DNA of 64,000 nt from Brevibacillus reuszeri (GTDB taxonomy: Bacteria > Bacillota > Bacilli > Brevibacillales > Brevibacillaceae). The position numbers were made by a program, and so were the translations under genes. The notes under the pieces were generated by a model. That model saw nothing but the letters and a program-made list of their open reading frames with translations. It made no database searches and was not told the origin of the DNA. Numbering within the stretch: position 1 is the stretch's first letter; each line of letters begins with the position of its first letter. The DNA lies in NCBI RefSeq assembly GCF_002897295.1, contig NZ_BEXF01000027.1, forward strand, positions 1 to 64,000. The letters are read 5' to 3'. Positions 54,869 through 63,942 of the stretch are shown here, in pieces.

Positions 54869-54905
54869 GGGTACGTCATGCTTGTCCCGAGCGGCTTTCC
54901 TTTTG
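54869..54905. terminator. Terminator between rsuA-like gene and tadA
   Basis: AAGCCGC / GCGGCTT outer stem with inner GG/CC pairing; TTCCTTTTG follows on the plus strand. Confidence 0.75.
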
Positions 54906-54911
54906 TTCAAG

Positions 54912-55990
<1,079 letters not shown>

Positions 55991-56097
55991 GGTGACAAAC
56001 CTCCTGCAAATTATTTACAAGTTGTGCTGGATAAATCTTATTTCTTTCGTGTATAATAGAGAACAAATGTTCTTATTACCTATTAGGAGGGTTATGC

Positions 56098-56601
56098 ATG
56101 TTCACTACCATCGATTCATTCGTAAAGCTGTGGGAGGTTGAAGCCAAGAATACTCAACAAATTTTGGATGCATGTACGGATGCATCTCTGCAACAAAGCG
56201 TGACGAGTGACCACAGAACGCTGGGACGCCTTGCCTGGCATGTCGTTACGTCAGTCCACGAGATGCTCACTCGTACTGGCCTGCAATTTGCAGGAGCAGA
56301 GCCTGATTCTCCCATCCCCGCTACCGCACAAGAAATCAGTGCCGCATGGACAAAAACAAGCGAAGCAATGATTCAAGCCCTGCGCGATCAATGGAAAGAC
56401 AGCACCCTGCTAGAGGAATCAGATATGTACGGTGATCAATGGCCCAATGGTGTGACTTTGCAAATTTTGATTCATCACATGATTCACCATCGCGGACAAA
56501 TGACTGTTCTCATGCGCCAAGCAGGTTTAAAGGTGCCTGGTGTCTATGGTCCAACACTTGAAGTCTGGGCTTCATTTGGCATGGAAGCACCGACCCTATA
56601 G
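56098..56601 (+). CDS. DinB/YfiT-family putative metal-dependent protein
   Basis: 167 residues, four-helix bundle expected. His residues in LAWHVVTSVHE and HHMIHHRGQMTVL are the usual metal triad. Some relatives are bacillithiol or mycothiol transferases; that role here is speculative. TAGGAGGG precedes the ATG. Confidence 0.87.
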   Translation: MFTTIDSFVKLWEVEAKNTQQILDACTDASLQQSVTSDHRTLGRLAWHVVTSVHEMLTRTGLQFAGAEPDSPIPATAQEISAAWTKTSEAMIQALRDQWKDSTLLEESDMYGDQWPNGVTLQILIHHMIHHRGQMTVLMRQAGLKVPGVYGPTLEVWASFGMEAPTL

Positions 56602-56762
56602 GACGCTTCTTCCACAACAGAGCCCTTTTTTATTGCAAATATCATTGATTCACGAAGTTTTTGTCCGAACCTGCTCACATACTCTCTGCGAGATTACATA
56701 CATTAATGATGTACGGAAGATCTATGTAATCAAATAGATAGCCTCTATTTGGAGGGATGTGA

Positions 56763-57260
56763 GTGGGCTTAACCTCAGCAAGTACCTTGTTTGATTGCTT
56801 TCACAGTCCGACTAGAGGGCTACTGGCCAAGGAGGACGTATTCTCCCACATTGAACAAACGATATCGACTCTGTCAGGTCCGTTTGAGATTATCGTGGGA
56901 GCCGATTCACAGCTAAAAAGTCGAGGGACGTTTTTTGCCCTTGTCATTACGGTTATTCGTGCTGGACACGGAGGCACGTTCTTTTATCACAAATTCCAGG
57001 AACGACGCTACTCATCGCTGCAGCAGCGTATTTTCCAAGAAGCGATGTACGCAGTCGGGCTGGCAAGTGAAGTGCGCGAATATCTTCGTGAGCGCAATCA
57101 TGATACTCCGATCCAGCTTCATTTTGACATCGGTAAAAACGGTCCTACCCGTAAGTTTATCCAATCTCTCTTGAGCTTAGCGGAAACCAATCATTTCCGA
57201 GCAGAGATCAAACCGAATTCTTTCTGCGCCTCGACGATTGCAGACAAATTTACAAAGTAA
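56763..57260 (+). CDS. YkuK-like RNase H-fold protein (DUF458)
   Basis: 165 residues. EIIVGADSQLKSRGTFFALV and LHFDIGKNGPTRKFIQ fit the DUF458 family, with Asp residues placed like an RNase H active site. Nuclease activity is unproven. GTG start with GGAGG 7 nt upstream. Confidence 0.85.
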   Translation: MGLTSASTLFDCFHSPTRGLLAKEDVFSHIEQTISTLSGPFEIIVGADSQLKSRGTFFALVITVIRAGHGGTFFYHKFQERRYSSLQQRIFQEAMYAVGLASEVREYLRERNHDTPIQLHFDIGKNGPTRKFIQSLLSLAETNHFRAEIKPNSFCASTIADKFTK

Positions 57261-57284
57261 ACGAATGACAATTACCCAAGTACA

Positions 57285-57330
57285 AAAAGCATCAGGCGGA
57301 ATGCTCTATTGCATCCGCCCGCTTTGTTTT
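57285..57330 (+). terminator. Terminator of the YkuK-like gene
   Basis: AAAGC and GGCGGAATG pair with GCATCCGCC and GCTTT; TGTTTT follows. 57331-57516 holds no supported gene; a 28-codon minus-strand frame there is noted as rejected. Confidence 0.8.
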
Positions 57331-57516
57331 ATACGATGTTCGGACATGCTCGATCACCTATTCGGGACTGACCTGTTTAACTCCTGCCCAGTCCGCTCCA
57401 CCAAACTGTAGGGTGACGTGCTCACCTGCGATCCTCTTGGTCATATTCAGTTACCATTTCAACATAGCACGTTATTCACTTCCTAAAAAGTTCCAACTTT
57501 TTCATTACCTTGGTGA

Positions 57517-57568
57517 TTGACAATATACAAGACGTCAGCTATGATAAGCAATAATTGAAGCGTTTTCA
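57517..57568 (+). promoter_or_regulatory. Sigma-A promoter of the PTS operon with a possible CcpA (cre) site
   Basis: TTGACA (57517-57522), 17-nt spacer, TATGAT (57540-57545). TTGAAGCGTTTTCA at 57555-57568 overlaps the start site and matches the cre core AAnCGnTnWCA, 12 of 14 consensus positions overall. Confidence 0.8.
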
Positions 57569-57570
57569 CA

Positions 57571-57646
57571 CGGCGTGTTACTGGTGATGCAGGCATGAGC
57601 CGAGAAGATCTTTTTATTGCTAAAAAGGTTTTTTCGGCTCTTTTTT
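57571..57646 (+). promoter_or_regulatory. RAT antiterminator 1 and overlapping terminator before glcT
   Basis: GTGTTACTGGTGATGCAGGC, within 57571-57602, has the RAT layout bound by BglG/GlcT proteins (GTTACTG ... GCAGGCA). Its 3' part, GAGCCGA (57597-57603), pairs with TCGGCTC (57634-57640), followed by TTTTTT. Antiterminator and terminator are mutually exclusive. Confidence 0.82.
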
Positions 57647-57667
57647 GTCTAAAGGTGGTGGAATTGG

Positions 57668-58525
57668 TTGTCCCGTGAACAGGAGAAAACATATACGATC
57701 ACGCGCGTGTTAAACCATAACGTCGTACTCGTGGAGGAGCCTGGCTCCAAACAGGAGATTGTGCTATTCGGCAAAGGTATCGGATTCAGCACAAAACCCG
57801 GGAACATCATTCCTGCCCATGACCAACGTGTGGAGAAGCGTTTCAGATTGGAAAATGAAAGTCATCAGAAGCAGTATCAAACGTTGCTCAGTCAAGTCGA
57901 CCCTGCCGTTGTAGGAATCGCGGAAGAAATTATCGCCCTGATTGCCACTGAAATTACGCCACAACTCAATGAACACGTCCACGTAGCCTTGCCTGACCAT
58001 ATCCAGTTCGCGATCTATCGTTTGAACAATGGAATGGAGATCGTGAATCCGTTCCTGTTCGAGATCCAGACCTTGTACACGAAAGAGTACGCACTGGCAA
58101 AACGGGCAGCGGATATGATCAAAAAGGCATTTGCCTTAGACATTCCTGACAGTGAAATCGGCTTTCTAGCCCTGCATATTCATTCTGCAATTAGCTACGT
58201 GCCTGTCAAAAAGGCCGTCCAGTTCACTAACATCATCAGTGAACTGGTGAATATAATTGAGCAGCGAACAGGAAAGACCATCGAAAGAAGTACCGTCGAT
58301 TACGTTCGGCTCATTACTCATTTACGGTTTGCCGTAGAACGAATTCGGCAGCAAAAGTCGATTATTAATCCACTTTTGGATCGGGTCAAAACAACGATAC
58401 CCGAAGCTTATGAGCTTGCCTCTGAGCTAGCTTCCTATATCTCCTCCCGTCTTGAGGTAATCGTACCGGAGGACGAGGTTGGATACATGGCTTTGCATGT
58501 GTATCGCTTATCTCAACAATCCTAA
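57668..58525 (+). CDS. glcT: Transcription antiterminator, BglG/GlcT family
   Basis: RNA-binding regulator controlled by PTS phosphorylation. CAT RNA-binding domain ~1-60 (TITRVLNHNVVLVEE ... GKGIGF), PRD1 ~65-170 and PRD2 ~175-285, each with the conserved His pairs (DHIQFAIYRLNNG; HLRFAVERIRQQ). 285 aa. Start TTG 57668 with GGTGG upstream is atypical but gives the expected N-terminus. RATs flank the gene, so it likely controls itself and the downstream PTS genes. Confidence 0.93.
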   Translation: MSREQEKTYTITRVLNHNVVLVEEPGSKQEIVLFGKGIGFSTKPGNIIPAHDQRVEKRFRLENESHQKQYQTLLSQVDPAVVGIAEEIIALIATEITPQLNEHVHVALPDHIQFAIYRLNNGMEIVNPFLFEIQTLYTKEYALAKRAADMIKKAFALDIPDSEIGFLALHIHSAISYVPVKKAVQFTNIISELVNIIEQRTGKTIERSTVDYVRLITHLRFAVERIRQQKSIINPLLDRVKTTIPEAYELASELASYISSRLEVIVPEDEVGYMALHVYRLSQQS

Positions 58526-58539
58526 CCACAACTTAATCC

Positions 58540-58632
58540 TGCGTGTTACTAGTTCGACTAGGCATGAGCGGTGAGATCATACGGACATAGTAAGTATGTC
58601 GTATGTATTTGCCGTCTCATGCCTATTTTCGT
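58540..58632 (+). promoter_or_regulatory. RAT antiterminator 2 and terminator before the EIIA gene
   Basis: GCGTGTTACTAGTTCGACTA followed by GGCATGAGC resembles RAT 1. GGCATGAG (58561-58568) pairs with CTCATGCC (58616-58623), then TATTTTCGTT; an inner stem (ATACGGACATA/TATGTCGTAT) fills the loop. GlcT binding would release transcription of crr-ptsHI and the permease. Confidence 0.8.
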
Positions 58633-58654
58633 TCAGACGCAAAAGGAGGAAATT

Positions 58655-59152
58655 ATGTTACGCAGCTTGTTTTCCCGCAAAAAACAACAACAAGAAGTAT
58701 CTTTTCTAGCTCCATTAACCGGCACGGTTGTGCCACTTTCCGAGGTACCCGATCCTGTCTTCGCCCAAAAAGTAGTCGGTGACGGCGTTGCAATTTTGCC
58801 ATCTGAAGGACTACTGCTCTCTCCAATTGACGGAAAGGTAACTCATCTCTTCCCTACTCACCACGCGATTGGACTTACTGCGGAAAGTGGGCTGGAGATT
58901 TTGATGCACATCGGAATCGATACCGTCAAGCTGAAAGGTCAGGGCTTTACCCCCTTTGTTGCAGTAGGTGACCAGATCAAAGCTGGTGATAAATTGATTC
59001 AGTTTGATACAGGCGTTCTACAGGAAGCTGGATGCCCCATTGTTACCCCGATTGTCATTACAAACGGCGATCTGGTTGCAGAAAAAAACATTGTAGCCAA
59101 AACAACGGTGCAGGCAGGGCAAGATCCGCTCATGACCGTCGTTTTAAAATAG
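58655..59152 (+). CDS. PTS EIIA, glucose family (Crr-like)
   Basis: Free-standing 165-aa IIA-Glc. Active-site His85 in GLEILMHIGIDTV with the partner His70 in FPTHHAIGL. It accepts phosphate from HPr and donates to the EIIB domain of the permease. ATG with AAGGAGG 5 nt upstream; the longer frame reads through RAT 2 and is rejected. Separate EIIA differs from the fused IICBA PtsG of B. subtilis. Confidence 0.95.
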   Translation: MLRSLFSRKKQQQEVSFLAPLTGTVVPLSEVPDPVFAQKVVGDGVAILPSEGLLLSPIDGKVTHLFPTHHAIGLTAESGLEILMHIGIDTVKLKGQGFTPFVAVGDQIKAGDKLIQFDTGVLQEAGCPIVTPIVITNGDLVAEKNIVAKTTVQAGQDPLMTVVLK

Positions 59153-59188
59153 ATGCTTGCATGCCACAGGTCATAAAGGAGGTAGCGC

Positions 59189-59446
59189 ATGATTGAATTT
59201 CAGGTAACGGTAATGGTTGAGGGCGGGCTTCACGCTCGTCCAGCCGCTCTTTTAGTTAACCTGTCAGCCCAATCCCAATCGAAAATTACCGTGAACAAGG
59301 GAGATAAGCAGGCGGATGGCCGCAGTATTCTTGGCATCATGACATTAGGTGTCGCACAGGGTGATCACCTTAGAGTCCAAATCGAGGGCTCGGATGAGCA
59401 GCATGTAGCCCAGGCTATTCAGCAAATGTTTCACGCAAGCTCCTGA
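59189..59446 (+). CDS. ptsH: Phosphocarrier protein HPr
   Basis: 85 residues. Phospho-acceptor His15 in GGLHARPAALLV and regulatory Ser46 in DGRSILGIMTLG, the HPr-kinase site, so it can also act as CcpA corepressor. 36 nt after the EIIA stop. Confidence 0.97.
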   Translation: MIEFQVTVMVEGGLHARPAALLVNLSAQSQSKITVNKGDKQADGRSILGIMTLGVAQGDHLRVQIEGSDEQHVAQAIQQMFHASS

Positions 59447-59466
59447 TAGAGGAAGGTGACTCATTC

Positions 59467-61179
59467 ATGTTAACAGGAATTCCCGTTTCTCATGGCATTT
59501 CCATTGCCCCAGCAGTACGCCTGACACATACTGTGCCCACCGCACAAAAGCCAGTGGTTGCATCAGTAGACGTCCCACGAGAGCTGGTGATTTTTGACCA
59601 AAGCGTTGAGCAAACACGTGAACAACTAGACCAGCTGCGAGAGCAAACGAACCTACAATTGGGTCCAGAGAAAGCAGCCATTCTTTCCGCTCATCTGGCT
59701 TTTTTGGAGGACCCGGCATTTGTCGGAGAGATGAAGTCACTGATCGAGAGCAAATCTATTGACGCTACTGCTGCGGTTGAGCAGGTTGCCGATCAGTTTA
59801 TCAGCTTGTTTGAGAGCATGGACGATGACTACATGCGTGAGCGCGCTGATGACATACGCGATGTCAGCCGTCGACTTGTCCGCAACCTGTCAGGGGAAGA
59901 TTCCTCTGTCTACTATCCGGAGGAACCATTCATATTGGTTGCCTTGGACATTACACCTTCTGAGACCTTGCAGCTCCCCATTCAAAATGTCCGTGGTATT
60001 GTCACGGCAAAAGGTGGAGCAACCTCTCACGCAGCTATTCTGGCTCGTTCACTCGGTATCCCAGCGGTCATGGGCGTAGGTGAACAGCTTATGGCAGAGG
60101 TTGAGACAGGTGGCTTGCTGATTCTTGATGGAGCAACAGGTGAGCTGTATATCCAGCCTGATCGCGATACCCTTTCCCGTTATCAAGAGAAGGCCGCGCT
60201 CGAAGCAGCAGAGCGTCAAGCCTACGAGGCCATGAGAGACCTGCCAGCCGAAACACTCGATGGACACCGCGTCCAGCTCGTAGCAAACATGGCTGTTCCC
60301 GAAGAAGCAGATGCTCTCGTGGAAGCAGGCATTGAGGGAATCGGATTGTTCCGTTCTGAGTTCTTGTTTATGGATAGAAGCAGCCTTCCCGACGAAGAAG
60401 AGCAGTTTCAGGCATACAAGCGCATCGCATCTGCCTTTGGCGACAAGCCCGTCATCATCCGCACATTGGACGTTGGTGGCGATAAACACTTGCCTGCGCT
60501 CGCGCTCGCACAGGAGGAAAATCCGTTTCTCGGTTTTCGGGCGATCCGCATCTCTCTTGCCCGTCCTGCCTTATTCCGGGTACAGCTACGCGCTCTCTTA
60601 CGCGCGAGTGCATTTGGGCAATTACTCATTATGTTTCCGATGATTTCCCATCTGGAACAGCTGCGAGAAGCCAAAGCGATGCTAGAGCAGGCTAAATCAG
60701 AGCTGCGCGAAGAAGGCATTTCCTTTGACGAAAATATCGCGGTCGGTATGATGATGGAAATTCCCGGGGCATGCTTACAGGCAGATGCCTTTGCAAAAGA
60801 AGTACAATTTTTCAGCATCGGCACCAATGATTTGGTCCAATATACGCTTGCTGTCGATCGGATGAACGCAGAAATCGGCGATTTGTACAGCTACTACCAC
60901 CCAGCCGTTTTGCGCCTGATCTCAAACGTTATTGAAGCGTCTCACCGCGCAGGCATCTGGACTGGACTTTGCGGGGAAATGGCTGGCGATCCGTTAGCGA
61001 CAAAGCTGCTTTTAGGGTTGGGCCTAGATGAGTTCAGTGGTGCTGCGTCAGTCATGCCAAAGGTGAAGGAGCGCATTCGCTCGACTACTCTCGAGCAGGC
61101 AAAACAACTGGCAGCGCACGTGTTAACCCTGTCTACCGTAGAAGACGTCGTTCGATTTTTAAAGGACGAAACCGAATGA
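59467..61179 (+). CDS. ptsI: PTS enzyme I
   Basis: PEP-dependent kinase of HPr. 570 residues: HPr-binding helical domain, phospho-His188 in KGGATSHAAILARSLGIPAVMG, and the C-terminal PEP-binding barrel with GIGLFRSEFLFM and SIGTNDLVQYTLAVDR. 20 nt after ptsH. Confidence 0.97.
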   Translation: MLTGIPVSHGISIAPAVRLTHTVPTAQKPVVASVDVPRELVIFDQSVEQTREQLDQLREQTNLQLGPEKAAILSAHLAFLEDPAFVGEMKSLIESKSIDATAAVEQVADQFISLFESMDDDYMRERADDIRDVSRRLVRNLSGEDSSVYYPEEPFILVALDITPSETLQLPIQNVRGIVTAKGGATSHAAILARSLGIPAVMGVGEQLMAEVETGGLLILDGATGELYIQPDRDTLSRYQEKAALEAAERQAYEAMRDLPAETLDGHRVQLVANMAVPEEADALVEAGIEGIGLFRSEFLFMDRSSLPDEEEQFQAYKRIASAFGDKPVIIRTLDVGGDKHLPALALAQEENPFLGFRAIRISLARPALFRVQLRALLRASAFGQLLIMFPMISHLEQLREAKAMLEQAKSELREEGISFDENIAVGMMMEIPGACLQADAFAKEVQFFSIGTNDLVQYTLAVDRMNAEIGDLYSYYHPAVLRLISNVIEASHRAGIWTGLCGEMAGDPLATKLLLGLGLDEFSGAASVMPKVKERIRSTTLEQAKQLAAHVLTLSTVEDVVRFLKDETE

Positions 61180-61322
61180 TCGCTTTTGTCACCGACCCTC
61201 TGTAAGCGATTTCATAAAAACTGATCAAAATAGTCCTCTCCTGCTCCTTCATCATTATCTCCCTACATTCCTAGTGGAGAGCGGCTTTTTGATATACATC
61301 TCATTCTAAGGAGGTTTTTCCT

Positions 61323-62762
61323 ATGCTCGCCTTTCTGCAAAAGATCGGGAAAGCTCTCATGCTCCCGGTCGCTACGTTGCCAGCTGCAGCGCTGTTGCTC
61401 CGCTTCGGCGCCATCAACTACGAAACCGAGTTTCAACTAGGCTCTTCTGTTGGTGGATTCCTGAACCAGTACATTGCGCCTTTCCTGCTCGCCGGTGGAT
61501 CTGCTATTTTCGATAACTTATCCTTAATCTTCGCCGTCGGTGTTGCCATTGGACTTGCGGGAGATGCCGTAGCTGCTCTCGCGGCGGTTATTGCTTACAT
61601 GGTTCTCACTGCAGTGCTGTCCAAAGTGCCTGCAGCGATGCCTTTTATCGCAGATGATGCCAAGCTGAACATGGGGGTTCTTGGTGGGATTCTCGCTGGT
61701 GGAGTAGCAGCTTACTGCTATAACAAATACCACAATATTAAATTGCCGGAGTGGCTAGGCTTCTTTGGGGGCAAGCGCTTCGTTCCGATTATTACATCGC
61801 TCAGTATGGTTATCATCGGATTATTTTTCGGGATCATCTGGGGGCCAATTCAAGACGGTCTCACCAGCATGGGTAACTGGATTGTAGGACTCGGAGCGGT
61901 TGGCTCAGGTCTCTTCGGATTCTTTAACCGTCTGCTCATTCCATTTGGTCTGCATCACGTGCTCAATGCAATTGCCTGGTTCCAAATTGGCGATTTTACC
62001 GATACTGCCGGAAAAGTCGTACACGGCGACCTGAATCGATTCTTTGCTGGTGACAAATCCGCTGGTATGTTTATGACAGGCTTCTTCCCGATCATGATGT
62101 TCGCACTGCCTGCAGCCGCTTTCGCCATTATTCATACTGCGAAGCCGGAAAAGCGCAAGGCGATTGCTTCTGTCTTTATCGGTACTGCTCTTGCTTCGTT
62201 CCTGACTGGTATTACCGAGCCATTGGAATTTGCATTCATGTTTGCGGCTCCACTGCTCTATGTCATTCACGCGGTATTGACCGGTATTTCCGGGTATATC
62301 GTTACATCGATGGGAATCAAGCACGGCTTTGGCTTCTCTGCCGGACTGATCGACTACGGACTTAATTTCCCGCTCTCGACCAATGCTTGGCTCATTATCC
62401 CGATCGGTCTGGCTTTCGCTGTCGTTTACTACTTCCTGTTCCGTATTCTGATTGTCAAAATGAACATCAAGACGCCAGGACGCGAAGACGACGACATCGC
62501 ACCATCCAGCACAGGCAGCGCAGGCACCTTGCAGGATAAAGCTCAAAAGGTGCTCACTCACATCGGTGGAAAAGAAAACATCGTGAGTGTAGATGCGTGC
62601 ATTACACGTTTGCGACTTGTTCTAAAGGACGACAAGATCGTGAACGAAAAAGGACTCAAAGATTTGGGTGCAGCCGGAGTCATGCGACTTGGCCAAGGCA
62701 GTGTACAGGTGGTATTCGGTACACAATCGGAGCTATTAAAGGACGAAATTTCCAAGCTATAA
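61323..62762 (+). CDS. PTS EIICB permease, N-acetylglucosamine type (NagE-like)
   Basis: 479 residues: ~10-helix IIC domain (1-~390), linker, and IIB (~400-479) with phospho-Cys426 in VDACITRLRL. The IIC sequence is NagE-like: FFGGKRFVPI, LLIPFGLHHVLNAIAWFQIG, HGDLNRFFAGDKSAGMFMTG and KTPGRED are shared with E. coli NagE rather than PtsG (recalled comparison). It therefore probably imports GlcNAc, with glucose a possible secondary substrate. Uses the free EIIA upstream. AAGGAGG site present. Confidence 0.9.
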   Translation: MLAFLQKIGKALMLPVATLPAAALLLRFGAINYETEFQLGSSVGGFLNQYIAPFLLAGGSAIFDNLSLIFAVGVAIGLAGDAVAALAAVIAYMVLTAVLSKVPAAMPFIADDAKLNMGVLGGILAGGVAAYCYNKYHNIKLPEWLGFFGGKRFVPIITSLSMVIIGLFFGIIWGPIQDGLTSMGNWIVGLGAVGSGLFGFFNRLLIPFGLHHVLNAIAWFQIGDFTDTAGKVVHGDLNRFFAGDKSAGMFMTGFFPIMMFALPAAAFAIIHTAKPEKRKAIASVFIGTALASFLTGITEPLEFAFMFAAPLLYVIHAVLTGISGYIVTSMGIKHGFGFSAGLIDYGLNFPLSTNAWLIIPIGLAFAVVYYFLFRILIVKMNIKTPGREDDDIAPSSTGSAGTLQDKAQKVLTHIGGKENIVSVDACITRLRLVLKDDKIVNEKGLKDLGAAGVMRLGQGSVQVVFGTQSELLKDEISKL

Positions 62763-62778
62763 AAACCGCTAGACGTAG

Positions 62779-62826
62779 AAACCAGCTCGGTCACGGTAAT
62801 TGCCGTACCAGCTGGTTTTTTTATTT
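62779..62826 (+). terminator. Terminator of the PTS operon
   Basis: AAACCAGCT / AGCTGGTTT with inner ACGG/CCGT pairing; TTTTTTTATTTT tail, 17 nt past the permease stop. Confidence 0.92.
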
Positions 62827-62864
62827 TGTCCTCCGAATGCGGAGTGAATATCTGACCTTTGAAT

Positions 62865-63083
62865 TTATAAATGACTGGTTTGAGTCCTCTGGGTGCCTAG
62901 CATCAGCATGGACGTATGCTGAGTGTGCTGCTCCAGTTCTTTTTCAAACTGCCTTAAGCGGTCAAGAAAATCATCGCATGCTGGTTTGCTTTGCGGCGCC
63001 ATCATTGCAATCTCATAATCTAACGTCTTTTTCCATATTTCCAATTGCCGCTTATTTGCATCCAGCGCATTCAATCGATTCAC
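62865..63083 (-). CDS. Small helical protein of unknown function
   Basis: Up to 72 residues, strongly charged and helical (NKRQLEIWKKTLDYEIAMM). AAGGAG directly upstream fits TTG 63072-63074 (MNALD-like start) better than GTG 63081-63083. It follows the XRE gene by ~28 nt on the same strand and may be its partner. No family recognised. Confidence 0.5.
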   Translation of the reverse strand: MNRLNALDANKRQLEIWKKTLDYEIAMMAPQSKPACDDFLDRLRQFEKELEQHTQHTSMLMLGTQRTQTSHL

Positions 63084-63110
63084 TCCTTCTCTGGTTATTC
63101 ATTTGCAAAA

Positions 63111-63323
63111 TTAGCAAATAGAGAAAATAAACAGATCATGCAATCCGCACTTCAATTTTTTGGCCAGTACAGGCAAATGGTTTGCTTTGAAGTCGTAGCT
63201 CCCCTTCTCATACTTCAAGTAAGTAGAGGCATTTTTGAAGCCCAGTGATTCTGCCATCTCCTGCAAAGTCAGTCCTTGTTCCATTCTTCGTTTGGCTATA
63301 TACGTTAGATTAATTCGTTCCAT
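63111..63323 (-). CDS. XRE-family helix-turn-helix protein
   Basis: 70 residues, essentially only the HTH: YIAKRRMEQGLTLQEMAESL and FKNASTYLKYEKGSYDFKAN. Such short XRE proteins are typical of prophage or mobile-element control. GGAGAGAG precedes the ATG. Divergent from the second XRE gene. Confidence 0.87.
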   Translation of the reverse strand: MERINLTYIAKRRMEQGLTLQEMAESLGFKNASTYLKYEKGSYDFKANHLPVLAKKLKCGLHDLFIFSIC

Positions 63324-63369
63324 TTGCTACTCTCTCCTTTTTGTAGAAATAGCAAATATTTATGTTATT

Positions 63370-63423
63370 ATGATATCTTTTCCATTTCAACAAAGTCAAT
63401 ACAATATTTGTCATTTCAACAAA
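63370..63423. promoter_or_regulatory. Promoter and operator-like repeats between the two XRE genes
   Basis: Minus strand TTGACT (63394-63399), 18-nt spacer, TATCAT (63370-63375) is a probable promoter for the 63323 gene. CATTTCAACAAA recurs at 63383-63394 and 63412-63423, the first inside that promoter. TTTGCTA / TAGCAAA arms lie near the start codon. Confidence 0.5.
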
Positions 63424-63489
63424 TGTATTTTTTCCGTTTTGGAAAATTGTTAGAATGGAATTGCCAAAACGAAAAAGGTGGGTCTTACG

Positions 63490-63852
63490 ATGTCCATAGT
63501 TGGTCAACGCATAAAGTGGCTGCGAGAGAAGAGAGAGTGGTCCCAAATTCAATTGGCCGAAAAGCTGGGCATACATAATACCGTCCTGTCGCGAATCGAG
63601 TCGGGTGAAAAGAAAGGCGTAGATTTTCACTTGATCTCCAATGTGGCCGATTTGTTTGAGGTATCTACTGATTTTATTCATGGAAAGACAGATAACCCTA
63701 TCCCCTTCTGGCAGCATGCCTCTGTTCGGGAAGAGCCTGCCCCCTTTTTAGACATCAACGGATTGTCTCCAAATGAACTGGAAGAGCTTAAAAAACATAT
63801 TGAGTTTCTACGATGGAAAGCCCGTCAAAACAAGCAAAACGGCCAAGAATAG
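63490..63852 (+). CDS. XRE-family transcriptional regulator
   Basis: 120 residues: HTH ~1-60 (GQRIKWLREKREWSQIQLAE), SinR/phage-repressor-like, then ~40 linker residues and a C-terminal helix (LSPNELEELKKHIEFLRWKA) resembling SinR-type oligomerisation. AAAGGTGGG sets ATG 63490 rather than GTG 63478. Likely regulates itself and the divergent gene. Confidence 0.87.
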   Translation: MSIVGQRIKWLREKREWSQIQLAEKLGIHNTVLSRIESGEKKGVDFHLISNVADLFEVSTDFIHGKTDNPIPFWQHASVREEPAPFLDINGLSPNELEELKKHIEFLRWKARQNKQNGQE

Positions 63853-63871
63853 CAATTAAACAGCACCAACA

Positions 63872-63939
63872 AAAGAAAACCCCTGTCTCCAGGGGTTTTC
63901 ATCATGGCAAGCGTCAGGCAATGTTCCTGAGGCTTTTTT
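63872..63939. terminator. Two terminators between the XRE gene and the partial gene
   Basis: GAAAACCCCT / AGGGGTTTTC (63876-63901) can serve either strand; GC-TCAGG / CCTGA-GC followed by TTTTTTT (to 63939) terminates the plus strand. Confidence 0.8.
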
Positions 63940-63942
63940 TGG

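Noticed and set aside
57331-57450. 28-codon minus-strand frame (MTKRIAGEHV...) possibly continuing after a TAG
   Set aside because: Too short and unsupported; could be a remnant but nothing confirms it.
58571-58654. N-terminal extension of EIIA
   Set aside because: It would translate the RAT/terminator; AAGGAGG marks the ATG at 58655.
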